From: CAVREM01 sp963728825
Lineage (GTDB): Bacteria; Acidobacteriota; Vicinamibacteria; Vicinamibacterales; CAVVIG01
DNA length: 64,000 nucleotides
Assembly: GCA_963728825.1 (NCBI GenBank)
Contig: CAVSLA010000004.1
Span: 1,612,001-1,676,000, forward strand
Reading direction: 5' to 3'
A program made the translations under genes and the position numbers. The number at the start of each line of letters is the position of its first letter. The stretch's first letter is position 1. The notes under the pieces are model-generated. The model saw only the letters and a program-made list of their open reading frames with translations, was not told where the DNA came from and did not search any database. Shown piece by piece: positions 1 through 8,535 of this stretch.

Positions 1-782
1 TCATCGCCACGCCGCACATCGCTGCGTCGACAGAGGAAGCCCAGGAGCTCGTCGGCCTCGACACCGCCGCAGCCGTCCGCGATTTCCTGCGTGACGGCGT
101 CGTGCGCAATGCCGTGAACTTTCCATCCGTGCATCCCGACGAGCTGCAGCGCCTGCAGCCCTGGATCCGGCTGGCCGATCACCTGGCGACCCTGGTGACC
201 CAGATGGGGCCGGCGCGGATCGAGGCGCTGGGTCTTCGTTATTACGGCGCGCTCGCCGAAAGCCGGGGGGCGGAGGTGCTCGCCTCGAGCGCCGCCGCTG
301 GGGTGTTGAGGCCCATCCTGTCGGGCGGCGTGTCGATGGTGAACGCGCGGGCGGCCGCACGGGAGCGCGGCATCGAGATTATCGAGTCACGCAGCTCGCG
401 GACGCGCGACTTCACGAGCCTGGTGTCGGTGAAGCTGCACACCGGCAGCGGCGAGCGCTGGGCCGAAGGCACCGTGTTCGAACCGAACAGCCCCAGGCTC
501 GTCTCGATTGACGGAATCAGCGTCGAGGCGCCGCTGGCCGGCGGTACGCTGCTGGTGATCTCGAACGAGGATCAACCGGGCGTCATCGGCGAGGTGGGCA
601 CGATTCTGGGCCGCCACCACATCAACATCGCGAGTTTTGCGCTGGGCCGTAACGACACCGGCGCCGTCGGCATCGTCGGTTTGGACGAATCGAGCACGCC
701 GGATGCGCTCGACGCGGCCGCCGACGCGATCCGCCGCGTACCTGCGATTCGCGACGCGTGGATTGTCAGATTAGGCGGATGA
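1..782 (+). CDS. serA: D-3-phosphoglycerate dehydrogenase, C-terminal part (5' end outside window)
   Basis: Oxidises 3-phosphoglycerate to 3-phosphohydroxypyruvate, the first step of serine synthesis in the cytoplasm. The reading frame is open from base 3 and gives about 259 residues. It begins with ATPHIAAST, which holds the catalytic His of the D-2-hydroxyacid dehydrogenase fold. Next comes an intervening allosteric-substrate-binding domain, where SGGVSMVNARA is recognisable, and then a C-terminal ACT domain starting near LLVISNEDQPGVIGEVG. This is the long three-domain type of SerA. The NAD-binding half lies upstream of the window. The gene is followed by a palindromic repeat and then a convergent lipid kinase gene. 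Confidence 0.93.
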   Translation, partial: IATPHIAASTEEAQELVGLDTAAAVRDFLRDGVVRNAVNFPSVHPDELQRLQPWIRLADHLATLVTQMGPARIEALGLRYYGALAESRGAEVLASSAAAGVLRPILSGGVSMVNARAAARERGIEIIESRSSRTRDFTSLVSVKLHTGSGERWAEGTVFEPNSPRLVSIDGISVEAPLAGGTLLVISNEDQPGVIGEVGTILGRHHINIASFALGRNDTGAVGIVGLDESSTPDALDAAADAIRRVPAIRDAWIVRLGG

Positions 783-787
783 GACGC

Positions 788-847
788 GGCGGACCTGAGA
801 GGTCCGCCCTACCTACTTGTACGTAGGCCGGGCCTGTTAGGCCCGGC
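788..847. repeat. Paired REP-like palindromes between serA and a convergent lipid kinase gene
   Basis: Two perfect hairpins, each with a 9-bp stem and 3-nt loop. The first is GGCGGACCT / AGGTCCGCC at 788-808. The second is GCCGGGCCT / AGGCCCGGC at 827-847. They are joined by a linker with CTAC near one stem and GTAG near the other, so the two units face each other. The same stem-plus-CTAC design recurs at 55386-55406, and more loosely at 44473-44493. This points to a dispersed REP family. The hairpins lie between convergent genes and could also terminate transcription. Confidence 0.75.
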
Positions 848-855
848 TGTCCATG

Positions 856-1728
856 TCAGACGCAGACCCTGAGCGCTCCGGCGAGCACTCTCGCCTCGAG
901 AGTTGTGCCGCCTTCCACCGGCTCACCATCGACGTGGAACGTCATCGGCTGCTCGCTGTCGATTCGCACGCGCTCGATCTGTTGCACGGAGAGACCGCGC
1001 ACCGCTTCGATGCCGCCGGCGAACAGACGCGGCATCGCGCAGATCGTTGCGAAACGCGACACTTCCTCATAGATGACCAGATCGAGACGGCCATCGTCGA
1101 GGCGCGCCGACGGCGCAATGCGCGCGCCGTTGCCGAATTGCGGAGAGTTCGCCAGCGCGACCAGAAGGGCGCGATGGAGAATCGATTCCCGTCCGCACTC
1201 GATGCGATAGCTGCCCGGCCGGTAGGTCAGCAGCTCGCGCGCCGAGAGGCGCACGTAGCTGGCCAGCCCGCGTTTGCTGGTTCGATCGAATCGCGATGCG
1301 ACGTGCGCGTCGAAACCGATGCCAGCCATGTTGAAGAACGGTCGGCCGCCGAGCTCACCGGCGTCGATCGTCCGGGGCGTGCCGTTGAGGGTGATGGCGA
1401 TTGCCCGCTCCGGATCCAGCGGCAGGCCGAGCTCACGCGCCAGGCCGTTGCCTGAACCAGCCGGGATCATCCCCAGTGGAATGGTGCCGCCGATCAGAAC
1501 GGAACCCGCCTCGTTCACCGTGCCGTCACCGCCCCACACGATGACCAGCCGCGACCCCGCCGCAACGGCCGCCGCGGCGAGCTCCCGCACGTGCCCGCGC
1601 CGCTCGGAAACGACGATGACCGCCTTTTCGTCGTGTGACGCGAGGATGCGGCGGGCGATCTCGACTCGCTGCGCCGCTCCGGGCCGGCGCGCGCCGCCGG
1701 AAATCGGGTTGATGATGAGAGTGACCAC
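856..1728 (-). CDS. Diacylglycerol/lipid kinase family protein (YegS/DagK-like)
   Basis: Predicted ATP-dependent lipid kinase acting at the inner face of the cytoplasmic membrane. The 290-residue product opens with LIINPISGGARRPG, the start of the DAGK catalytic domain. It has the nucleotide-binding GGDGT motif around residue 65 and AGSGNGLAREL around residue 92. The C-terminal half is the usual beta-sandwich, including MAGIGFDAHVA. No membrane segment is seen, as is usual for the family. The exact lipid substrate cannot be told from sequence. It is convergent with serA. Its upstream side faces a long intergenic inverted repeat that separates it from the next minus-strand gene. Confidence 0.85.
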   Translation of the reverse strand: MVTLIINPISGGARRPGAAQRVEIARRILASHDEKAVIVVSERRGHVRELAAAAVAAGSRLVIVWGGDGTVNEAGSVLIGGTIPLGMIPAGSGNGLARELGLPLDPERAIAITLNGTPRTIDAGELGGRPFFNMAGIGFDAHVASRFDRTSKRGLASYVRLSARELLTYRPGSYRIECGRESILHRALLVALANSPQFGNGARIAPSARLDDGRLDLVIYEEVSRFATICAMPRLFAGGIEAVRGLSVQQIERVRIDSEQPMTFHVDGEPVEGGTTLEARVLAGALRVCV

Positions 1729-1750
1729 TGGGGGAAGAATGACAATGCGA

Positions 1751-1824
1751 AATTAGGAATTGGGAATTAGGAATTAGGAATGATCAACCCGGAATTCCTA
1801 ATTCCCCATTCCCAATTCCTAATT
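1751..1824. repeat. Long AT-rich intergenic inverted repeat
   Basis: Two 31-bp arms, 1751-1781 and 1794-1824, pair with two mismatches around a 12-nt loop. Each arm is itself built of short tandem units of the type TTAGGAA / TTGGGAA. The stretch stands out because its surroundings are very G+C rich. A comparable element made of TTGGTGA units lies at 24305-24405. No reading frame covers it. It could act as a terminator for the gene upstream, but the internal tandem structure suggests a dispersed genomic repeat. Confidence 0.75.
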
Positions 1825-1834
1825 ACAGATTTCT

Positions 1835-2359
1835 TTACGGCTGAAGCCTGAGGGTGACCGGGGTGCCGTCAGAGATCGCTGTCAAATCGACGCCATCAGC
1901 GCCGACGCGGACGACGCGATATCGTGATGCGAGCGTCTCCCCTTCCTTCACCAGAAACACGTCGCCGAAACCGGAAATGATTGCGGTCCGGACGATGTCG
2001 GCATCGGTCGAATCCGACGCCAGGCCGACGAGCGTGAATGGCGGCGGTGACGGCGGCGCCGCAGCGACGACGGCCGGCTGGTTGACTTCGACGATCGGGG
2101 CGGCCGCGACCGGCGCCGTGCCCCTGGCGAATTGAAACAGATTGCGCGCGGGTGACTGCGGTTCGTCGGTCGGACGAAGGCGGGCACGCAGCCTCGCGAC
2201 TTCGGCGGCGAGCTCTGCGCCGCGCAGCTCGATCGCTGCGGTGTTCGGCGTCGCTGCCGGCGGCGCGGCGCGGCGCGGGCCTGAGGTCGTCGCGCCGGCG
2301 ATCATCGCCACCAGCACTCCGCCACCTGTCGAGAGCCACGCGATCCGCTTCACGTTCAT
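1835..2359 (-). CDS. Hypothetical membrane-anchored periplasmic protein, PilP/GspC-like C-terminal region
   Basis: Protein of 174 residues. An N-terminal hydrophobic segment (IAWLSTGGGVLVAMIAGATT) is followed by a short helical stretch rich in Ala, Glu and Arg, a Pro/Ala linker and a small C-terminal beta domain (FTLVGLAS, VFLVKEGETLASRYRVVRV). The last part resembles the small domain of PilP and GspC proteins that bind secretins. That resemblance is inference from pattern only. It lies divergent from kdsB with about 40 bp between them. No partner genes are adjacent; the pilus operon is 15 kb away. Confidence 0.55.
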   Translation of the reverse strand: MNVKRIAWLSTGGGVLVAMIAGATTSGPRRAAPPAATPNTAAIELRGAELAAEVARLRARLRPTDEPQSPARNLFQFARGTAPVAAAPIVEVNQPAVVAAAPPSPPPFTLVGLASDSTDADIVRTAIISGFGDVFLVKEGETLASRYRVVRVGADGVDLTAISDGTPVTLRLQP

Positions 2360-2400
2360 CGCTGTCCGCCCCGCGATCCTAGCACGCAGCCGAAAAGGGT

Positions 2401-3201
2401 GTGTTATTATTCGTCGTGCACCCTGCGTCGGCTGGTTTCCTGGTCGATCCCATCGTTGCTCCTCCGCTCCAGATAGTCGCCATCATCCCCGCACGATACG
2501 CGTCGACGCGATTGCCCGGCAAGGCGCTCGAACCGATCGGCGGCCGCCCGATGATCGAACATGTCTACCGGCGGGTCGAGGCGTCACCCTCGATCTCGCG
2601 TGTGATCGTCGCGACCGACGACCTGCGCATTGCGACCACCGTCACCGGCTTCGGTGGCAACGTTCGCCTGACACGCGCGCACGAGACCGGCACCGATCGA
2701 CTGGCCGAAGTGGCGACCTCGCTCGATTGCGACGTGATCGTCAACGTGCAGGGCGACGAGCCGCTGATCGATCCCCGGGCGATTGGCGAGGCGGTGGCGC
2801 CGTTCAGCGACCCGTCGATTCCGATGACGACGCTCTATCGACGCATTCACGACCCGTCGGAGCTGGCCAATCCGAACGTCGTCAAGGTCGTGCTGGATCG
2901 GGGCGGATTTGCCCTGTATTTCTCGCGTGCCCCGATTCCGCACGCCCGCGATCCGCGCGGCGGCTGGCCGCCGCTCTACAAACATATCGGTCTCTACGCC
3001 TATCGGCGCAGCGTCCTGCTGGTGCTGGCCTCGCTCGAACCGACGCCGCTCGAGCGGGCCGAGGCGCTGGAACAGCTGCGGGCCCTCGAACACGGGATTC
3101 GCATCAAAGCGGTGGAAACCGCCTACGACTCAATCGGAGTGGACACGCCGGAGGACCTGGAACAGGTCCGGCGACTGTTCGCGACCACCACCTCCAGTTG
3201 A
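2401..3201 (+). CDS. kdsB: 3-deoxy-manno-octulosonate cytidylyltransferase (CMP-Kdo synthetase)
   Basis: Activates Kdo with CTP to form CMP-Kdo, the donor for inner-core lipopolysaccharide. The family motif IPARYASTRLPGKAL is near the N-terminus, followed by VQGDEPLIDP with metal-binding acidic residues. The C-terminus has HIGLYAYRR and the IGVDTPEDLE ending. Homologues begin only a few residues before IVAIIPARY, so the GTG at 2401 may add a 15-20 residue extension. GTG at 2416 is an alternative, and no ATG is available. The stop lies two bases before the pyrG ATG, so the genes are probably co-transcribed. It is the first gene of a Kdo operon. Confidence 0.92.
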   Translation: MLLFVVHPASAGFLVDPIVAPPLQIVAIIPARYASTRLPGKALEPIGGRPMIEHVYRRVEASPSISRVIVATDDLRIATTVTGFGGNVRLTRAHETGTDRLAEVATSLDCDVIVNVQGDEPLIDPRAIGEAVAPFSDPSIPMTTLYRRIHDPSELANPNVVKVVLDRGGFALYFSRAPIPHARDPRGGWPPLYKHIGLYAYRRSVLLVLASLEPTPLERAEALEQLRALEHGIRIKAVETAYDSIGVDTPEDLEQVRRLFATTTSS

Positions 3202-3203
3202 CC

Positions 3204-4850
3204 ATGACCAAATACATCTTCGTGACGGGCGGTGTTGTTTCCTCTCTGGGTAAAGGGTTGGCGGCGGCGTCGGTCGGCGCCCTGCTCGAGGGCCATGGTT
3301 ACAAGGTCACCCTCCAGAAGTTCGATCCCTACATCAACGTCGATCCCGGCACGATGAGCCCTTATCAGCACGGCGAGGTCTATGTCACCGACGACGGCGC
3401 TGAGACTGATCTGGACCTGGGCCACTACGAGCGCTTCACCCATACCACCACCAGTCGCAATTCGAACTGGACCACCGGCAAGATCTACCAGAGCGTCATC
3501 CAGAAAGAGCGGCGCGGCGACTACCTCGGCCGCACCGTCCAGGTCATCCCGCACATCACCAACGAAATCAAGGACGCGATTCGCGGTGGCGCTGGCGATG
3601 CCGACATCGCGCTGGTCGAGATCGGCGGGACGGTCGGCGACATCGAGAGCCTGCCGTTTCTCGAGGCGATCCGTCAGTTCCGCCAGGACGTCGGCCGCGA
3701 CAATACGATCTACATCCACCTCACCCTCGTCCCGTTCATTGGCGCCGCCGGCGAGTTGAAGACCAAGCCGACCCAGCACAGCGTCCGCGATCTGCGGTCG
3801 ATCGGTATCCAGCCCGACATCCTGTTGTGCCGCACCGACCGGTTCCTCGATCCGGACATCAAGCGGAAGATCGCCCTGTTCTGCGACGTCGCCGAGGAAG
3901 CGGTCATCACCGCCAAAGACGTCTCGACGATCTACGAGGTCCCGCTCGTGCTGGCCGCCGAAGGCCTCGATCGCATCGTGCTGAAGTACCTGCAGCTGCC
4001 GCCCACCGAACGGCGGATGGACGCGTGGGAGGAGCTGGTCGCGCGCATCAAGAATCCTCTCGACGAGATCACCATCCACGTCGTCGGCAAGTACGTCGGT
4101 TACGAGGACTCCTACAAAAGTCTCAACGAGGCGCTCTATCACGGCGGATTCCCGCACCGCATCAAGGTGAACATCAAGTGGATCGAAGCTGAAGCGCTGG
4201 AAGCGCCGGATGGTGACGCGCTGCTCGACAACGCCCACGGCATCCTCGTCCCGGGCGGTTTCGGGGACCGCGGCACGCGAGGGATGATGAAGGCGGCGCA
4301 GGTCGCCCGCGAGCGCGGCATCCCCTACTTCGGCATCTGCTATGGCTTCCAGTGGGCGACCGTCGAGTACGCGCGAAACGTCGCCGGACTGGCCGACGCC
4401 GATTCCACCGAATGCGCTCCTGACACCCCGAACAAGGTGATCTACAAGCTGCGCGACCTCCTCGGTGTCGACGATCTCGGCGGAACGATGCGGCTCGGCA
4501 CGTATCAGTGCGACCTGGCGCCCGGCTCGCTGGCGCAGCGTGTCTACGGCGCGGCCACCATCCACGAACGGCATCGTCATCGCTACGAGTTCAACTGTCT
4601 CTACGAGCGGACCCTGGCGGAGCACGGGCTGCGGATTTCCGGTCGGTCCCCCGATGGCAAGTTCGTCGAGATTGCGGAAATGCCCCACCACCCGTGGTAT
4701 CTCGCCGTTCAGTTCCATCCCGAGTTCAAGTCGAAGCCGACCAGGCCCCATCCGCTGTTCGCCTCGTTCGTGGAGGCGAGCTACCGGCACAAGACGCAGG
4801 GCGAATCGCTCGACACGAGGAGCGCGCACGGCGTGGAGCTTCGCGCGTAG
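3204..4850 (+). CDS. pyrG: CTP synthase
   Basis: Makes CTP from UTP, ATP and glutamine; 548 residues, the normal length. The N-terminal synthetase domain starts KYIFVTGGVVSSLGKGL (P-loop) and contains FDPYINVDPGTMSPYQHGEV. The C-terminal class I glutamine amidotransferase domain has the nucleophile Cys in FGICYGFQ and the catalytic His-Glu in QFHPEFKS. The nucleophile elbow reads GICYGFQWA where many homologues have GICLGMQ. Placement between kdsB and kdsA fits CTP being the co-substrate of KdsB. The open frame continues far upstream of this ATG, but only the part from 3204 resembles PyrG. Confidence 0.96.
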   Translation: MTKYIFVTGGVVSSLGKGLAAASVGALLEGHGYKVTLQKFDPYINVDPGTMSPYQHGEVYVTDDGAETDLDLGHYERFTHTTTSRNSNWTTGKIYQSVIQKERRGDYLGRTVQVIPHITNEIKDAIRGGAGDADIALVEIGGTVGDIESLPFLEAIRQFRQDVGRDNTIYIHLTLVPFIGAAGELKTKPTQHSVRDLRSIGIQPDILLCRTDRFLDPDIKRKIALFCDVAEEAVITAKDVSTIYEVPLVLAAEGLDRIVLKYLQLPPTERRMDAWEELVARIKNPLDEITIHVVGKYVGYEDSYKSLNEALYHGGFPHRIKVNIKWIEAEALEAPDGDALLDNAHGILVPGGFGDRGTRGMMKAAQVARERGIPYFGICYGFQWATVEYARNVAGLADADSTECAPDTPNKVIYKLRDLLGVDDLGGTMRLGTYQCDLAPGSLAQRVYGAATIHERHRHRYEFNCLYERTLAEHGLRISGRSPDGKFVEIAEMPHHPWYLAVQFHPEFKSKPTRPHPLFASFVEASYRHKTQGESLDTRSAHGVELRA

Positions 4851-4881
4851 CGGGACGGCAACCCCGGGCGGGCCCCGTATA

Positions 4882-5763
4882 ATGAACGCCGTGGCCCCCG
4901 TTCAGCTTGGCGACCTGACATTCGGCGGCGAACGCCCGTTCGTTCTCATCGCTGGTCCCTGCGTGATCGAGAGCGAGGCGCACGCCCTGCGCCTGGCGGC
5001 CCGGCTGCGCGAGATCGCGGGCAGGCTCTCGACGCCGTTCGTGTTCAAAGCTTCGTACGACAAGGCGAACCGCACATCGGGACGGTCGTTCCGCGGCCCA
5101 GGCCTTGCCGAGGGCCTTCGCATCCTGGCGGCGATCAAGACGCAGGTCGGGGTACCCATCCTGACCGACATCCACGACCCAGCGCAGGCTGCGCCGGCCG
5201 CCGAGGTTGCCGACATCCTCCAGATTCCTGCGTTCCTCTGCCGGCAGACCGATCTGCTGATGGCGGCGGCCAGGACGGGCCGAATCGTCAATATCAAGAA
5301 GGGCCAGTTCCTGGCGCCCGACGATGTGCGGCATGCCGTCGCCAAAGTCAACGACGCCGGCAATGCGCGTGTCATCGTGACCGAGCGGGGAACCAGCTTC
5401 GGCTACCACAATCTGATCGTCGACATGCGAGCCTTGCCGATGGTGCGCGACACCGGCACGCCGGTCGTCTTCGATGTCACCCACAGTCTTCAACTGCCTG
5501 GCGGCGGCGACGGAGTGACCGCGGGGCTGGCGCAGTACATCGAGCCACTGGCCTCGGCTGGCGTCGCGGCGGGCGTGGACGGCGTGTTCATCGAGGTTCA
5601 CGAGAATCCCGCGGCTGCCAGGAGCGACGCCCAGAACGCGCTCCAGCTCGATCTGCTCGAGCCGCTGATGCGCCGTCTGATGGCCTTCGACGCGATTGCC
5701 AAGCGGCGGGAGCCGTCATCGCCGCAGCGGCCGGTTGGCGCCTCGGGTACCGCGCGTGGCTGA
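4882..5763 (+). CDS. kdsA: 3-deoxy-8-phosphooctulonate synthase (Kdo-8-phosphate synthase)
   Basis: Condenses arabinose 5-phosphate with phosphoenolpyruvate to give Kdo-8-phosphate. Motifs include FVLIAGPCVIES at the N-terminus, FKASYDKANRTS, LQIPAFLCRQTDL, VNIKKGQFL and FDVTHSLQLPGG. Product is about 293 residues. An ATG at 4882 is used here; a GTG nine bases later is also possible. The NIKKGQFL stretch has the position that separates metal-free from metal-dependent enzymes, but the class cannot be assigned with certainty by eye. The stop codon overlaps the GTG of kdsD, so translation is probably coupled. Confidence 0.95.
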   Translation: MNAVAPVQLGDLTFGGERPFVLIAGPCVIESEAHALRLAARLREIAGRLSTPFVFKASYDKANRTSGRSFRGPGLAEGLRILAAIKTQVGVPILTDIHDPAQAAPAAEVADILQIPAFLCRQTDLLMAAARTGRIVNIKKGQFLAPDDVRHAVAKVNDAGNARVIVTERGTSFGYHNLIVDMRALPMVRDTGTPVVFDVTHSLQLPGGGDGVTAGLAQYIEPLASAGVAAGVDGVFIEVHENPAAARSDAQNALQLDLLEPLMRRLMAFDAIAKRREPSSPQRPVGASGTARG

Positions 5764-6718
5764 TCGCGCTCTTGCCCGCAAAGTGCTCGAGACGGAAGCC
5801 GCGGCCATTCTCGCGCTGGTGCCCCGGCTCGACGAACGGTTCGACCGGGCACTCGCGCTCCTGCAGAACTGCAAAGGCCGCGTCATCCTGACCGGCATGG
5901 GCAAGTCCGGCATCATCTGCCGGAAAATCGCTGCCACGTTGACGAGCACCGGGACCGCCGCGTTCTTCCTTCACCCCGCCGAGGCGACTCACGGCGATCT
6001 CGGCGTCATTCAGAGTGACGACGTGGTGATGGCGCTCTCGTACAGCGGCGAGACCGACGAGATCCTGCGCCTGTTCGAAGCCATCCGCCGGCTTGGCGCC
6101 AAGCTCATCGCGATCACCGGCTCCCCCCGGTCGACGCTCGCCGAGGCGGCGGACGTCGCGCTCGATTGCAGTGTCACCGAAGAGGCCTGCCCCCTGAATC
6201 TGGTCCCGACCGCGAGCACGACCGCGGCGCTGGCGATTGGCGACGCGCTCGCGATGACGCTGCTCGTGCAGAAGGGCTTTCGTGAAGAGGACTTCGCCAA
6301 CCTTCATCCGGGCGGCAAGCTCGGCAAGCGATTCATGCGGGTCGAGACGCTGATGCACGCCGGCCGGCAGTGTCCGACGGTCGGCCTGGCGACGCCGATG
6401 CGCGATGTGATCTATGAGATGTCGAGCAAGAAACTCGGTATGACCTGCGTGGTCGACGACCGTCAGACTCTGCTGGGCGTCATCACGGACGGCGATCTCC
6501 GCCGGCACATGTCGACCGACCGCGATATCCTGTCGCTGACCGCCGCCGACGTGATGACCCGCGCCGCGGTATCGATCCGAGTGGGCACGCTGGCCGCCGA
6601 GGCGCTGCACATCATGGAACAGCGCAAGATCACGTCGCTGGTCGTGGTCGACGACGACGCGCGCCGCGTGGCCGGCGTCGTGCATCTGCATGAGCTCTGG
6701 CGAACGGGACTGGTGTGA
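5756..6718 (+). CDS. kdsD: Arabinose 5-phosphate isomerase (KpsF/GutQ family)
   Basis: Converts ribulose 5-phosphate to arabinose 5-phosphate, the substrate of KdsA. Residues about 35-165 form a SIS sugar-isomerase domain (ILTGMGKSGIICRKIAATL, SYSGETDEI). Two CBS domains follow (about 200-320; LLGVITDGDLRRHM). The GTG at 5756 overlaps the kdsA stop and gives 320 residues, matching the family. An open frame upstream would add an unlikely basic extension. It sits in order between kdsA and kdsC, so four consecutive genes supply the Kdo pathway. Confidence 0.94.
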   Translation: MADRALARKVLETEAAAILALVPRLDERFDRALALLQNCKGRVILTGMGKSGIICRKIAATLTSTGTAAFFLHPAEATHGDLGVIQSDDVVMALSYSGETDEILRLFEAIRRLGAKLIAITGSPRSTLAEAADVALDCSVTEEACPLNLVPTASTTAALAIGDALAMTLLVQKGFREEDFANLHPGGKLGKRFMRVETLMHAGRQCPTVGLATPMRDVIYEMSSKKLGMTCVVDDRQTLLGVITDGDLRRHMSTDRDILSLTAADVMTRAAVSIRVGTLAAEALHIMEQRKITSLVVVDDDARRVAGVVHLHELWRTGLV

Positions 6719-6740
6719 ACTGGACGTTCGACGTTCGAAC

Positions 6741-7289
6741 ATGTCACTACAGGCGAAAGCCGCAGCGGTCAAACTGATTCTGTTCGACGTGGATGGCGTC
6801 CTCACGGACGGCCGGGTGGTGATGCACTCGGATGGCACGGAGAGCAAGTCGTTCGCGATCCGCGACGGCATCGCGCTGGTCTGGGCGCAGCGCTGCAAGG
6901 TCGCCGTCGGCCTGCTGTCGGCGCGCTACTCGCCGACCACGTTGCATCGCGCGGCGCAGCTCGGCATCACGCTCGTGCACCAGGGCGTGACCAGCAAGCT
7001 GGAAGCCTTCGAGCGGATCCTCGCCGCCGAGCGCGTCACGCAGCAGGAGGTGGCCTACATGGGCGACGACATCGTCGATCTGGCGGTGCTGGCGCGGGTC
7101 GGATTCTCGTGCGCGCCGGCCGACGCCGTGCCCGAGGTGCGGTCGCGAGTCGATTGGGTCAGCCAGTGCAACGGCGGATGCGGCGCGGCGCGCGAGCTCG
7201 TCGAGCTGATTCTCCGCGCGCAAGGCTCGTGGAACACCGTCGTCAGCTCGTACGAGCATGAGTCCGCCGGCGGGGCGACTCGAGCCTAG
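6741..7289 (+). CDS. kdsC: Kdo-8-phosphate phosphatase (KdsC, HAD superfamily)
   Basis: Hydrolyses Kdo-8-phosphate to Kdo. The small C0-type HAD fold is clear: LILFDVDGVLTDGR carries the two catalytic Asp residues, and VAYMGDDIVDLAVL is the C-terminal metal-binding motif. Start ATG 6741 gives 182 residues, the usual tetrameric KdsC size. It starts 22 bases after kdsD and is followed two bases later by the LapB-like gene. The LptC/LptA genes often found after kdsC are not in this window. Confidence 0.93.
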   Translation: MSLQAKAAAVKLILFDVDGVLTDGRVVMHSDGTESKSFAIRDGIALVWAQRCKVAVGLLSARYSPTTLHRAAQLGITLVHQGVTSKLEAFERILAAERVTQQEVAYMGDDIVDLAVLARVGFSCAPADAVPEVRSRVDWVSQCNGGCGAARELVELILRAQGSWNTVVSSYEHESAGGATRA

Positions 7290-7291
7290 CG

Positions 7292-8512
7292 ATGGACGAC
7301 TATGGTCTGCTCCTGACGGGGCTCATCATGCTGCTGGTCGGCCTCACGGTCGGCAAGGCCTGGGAGCGTTACAAGCTGCGTGGCGGGAAATGGATCGATC
7401 GCCGCCGGGCGCGCGAATCGCCGCACTACATCCTCGGCCTCAATTTCCTCGTCGCCAATCAAATCGATCTGGCGATCGAAGAGCTGACCCACGCCGCCAG
7501 CCTCGACCAGGACGCGCTCGAGGTGCACATGATCCTCGGCAACCTGCACCGCGAAAAAGGCCAGGTGGGCAAAGCGATCACCGTGCACCAGGGGCTGCTG
7601 CAGCGGTCACGCCTGACGCGAATGGAGCACGCCTACGTGCTGCTCTGCCTCGGGCTGGATTACAAGCGCGGCGGGTTCGTCGATCGCGCCCTCGAAGCGT
7701 TCAACGAGGTGCTGCGTCTCGATCCGCAGAACGAGTACGCCTTGATCAATCTGCAGAAGCTGCACGAGGAGCAGCACCAGTGGACCGACGCCTACGATAC
7801 GCGGCGCCGGCTCTCGACGCTGTCGACGACCGGCACCGGCGCCCAGAATCAGGCGATTCTCGCGTTCCTGGAGAACGAGATCGGCCTCGAAGCCATGCGG
7901 CGGAAGGATTTCCCGGAGGCGACCCGCCACTTCCAGGCGGCGATCGACCTCGACGCGCGGGCCGTCCCGGCGTATCTGAACCTCGGCGACCTGCGTGCCG
8001 CGGAAGGCAATGAAAAAGAGGCGGCCGCGATCTGGGACAAGATGGTGCAGGTGGCCCCCGACCGGGCCTACCTGGCGTTCAGCCGGCTCGAAGGCCTCGC
8101 GCATCGCACCGGCGCTCCCGAGCGCTTCACACGACTCTGCCGCCGGCTGATCGATGAGAATCCTCAGGACTGGCGGGCGCGCCTCGCCTTGTCGCGCCAT
8201 CTCGCCGCAAGCGGCCAGCCGCAGGATGCGCTCGACCTCTTGTTCGCCGCGCTCGTCCAGAATCCGCATGCCCTCAGCATCCATCAGGCGATCTGGCGCG
8301 CGCTCGGACAGCTGCAGCATCCTGCGTCGCTGGTGAACCGCTACCGCGATCTCACCGAACACGCGGTGTTCTACCTCGACCCGCACATCTGCATGCGGTG
8401 CCGCTATCGAAGCACCGAGCTCCTCTGGCAGTGCCCGCACTGCCATGACTGGAACACCTTCGTGGAGGAGCGGATCGCCCCCGCCAACGATCCGACCGAG
8501 GTCGAGGTCTAG
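7292..8512 (+). CDS. lapB: LapB/YciM-like TPR protein with C-terminal rubredoxin-type zinc domain
   Basis: In Proteobacteria LapB is a membrane-anchored adaptor that controls LPS synthesis by presenting LpxC to FtsH. This 406-residue protein has the same plan. There is one N-terminal membrane helix (about residues 5-20, LLLTGLIMLLVGLTVG), then a cytoplasmic linker and about nine TPR units. The C-terminal metal site is CMRC...CPHC around residues 368-390. It lies directly behind the four Kdo genes, which supports an LPS-related role. The start is ATG 7292 and the stop lies inside a perfect palindrome that probably terminates the operon. Confidence 0.85.
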   Translation: MDDYGLLLTGLIMLLVGLTVGKAWERYKLRGGKWIDRRRARESPHYILGLNFLVANQIDLAIEELTHAASLDQDALEVHMILGNLHREKGQVGKAITVHQGLLQRSRLTRMEHAYVLLCLGLDYKRGGFVDRALEAFNEVLRLDPQNEYALINLQKLHEEQHQWTDAYDTRRRLSTLSTTGTGAQNQAILAFLENEIGLEAMRRKDFPEATRHFQAAIDLDARAVPAYLNLGDLRAAEGNEKEAAAIWDKMVQVAPDRAYLAFSRLEGLAHRTGAPERFTRLCRRLIDENPQDWRARLALSRHLAASGQPQDALDLLFAALVQNPHALSIHQAIWRALGQLQHPASLVNRYRDLTEHAVFYLDPHICMRCRYRSTELLWQCPHCHDWNTFVEERIAPANDPTEVEV

Positions 8513-8531
8513 TGTCCCGGCCGGGACACTA
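8510..8531. terminator. Perfect 22-bp palindrome between convergent lapB-like and coaE genes
   Basis: The half site TAGTGTCCCGG is followed immediately by its exact complement CCGGGACACTA, with no loop. The first TAG is the stop codon of the LapB-like gene, and the coaE stop is five bases beyond. It could work as a bidirectional terminator. No U-tract follows on either side, so a dispersed repeat or protein-binding site is equally possible. Confidence 0.55.
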
Positions 8532-8535
8532 GCTG

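Noticed and set aside
790..810. TPP riboswitch-like CTGAGA
   Set aside because: The hexamer is just the loop side of a simple palindrome and no thi gene follows. No riboswitch was seen upstream of either ThiE-like gene.
2142..4850. 902-residue frame covering pyrG with a long N-terminal extension
   Set aside because: Only the part from 3204 matches CTP synthase; the upstream part overlaps kdsB in another frame and has shadow-frame composition.
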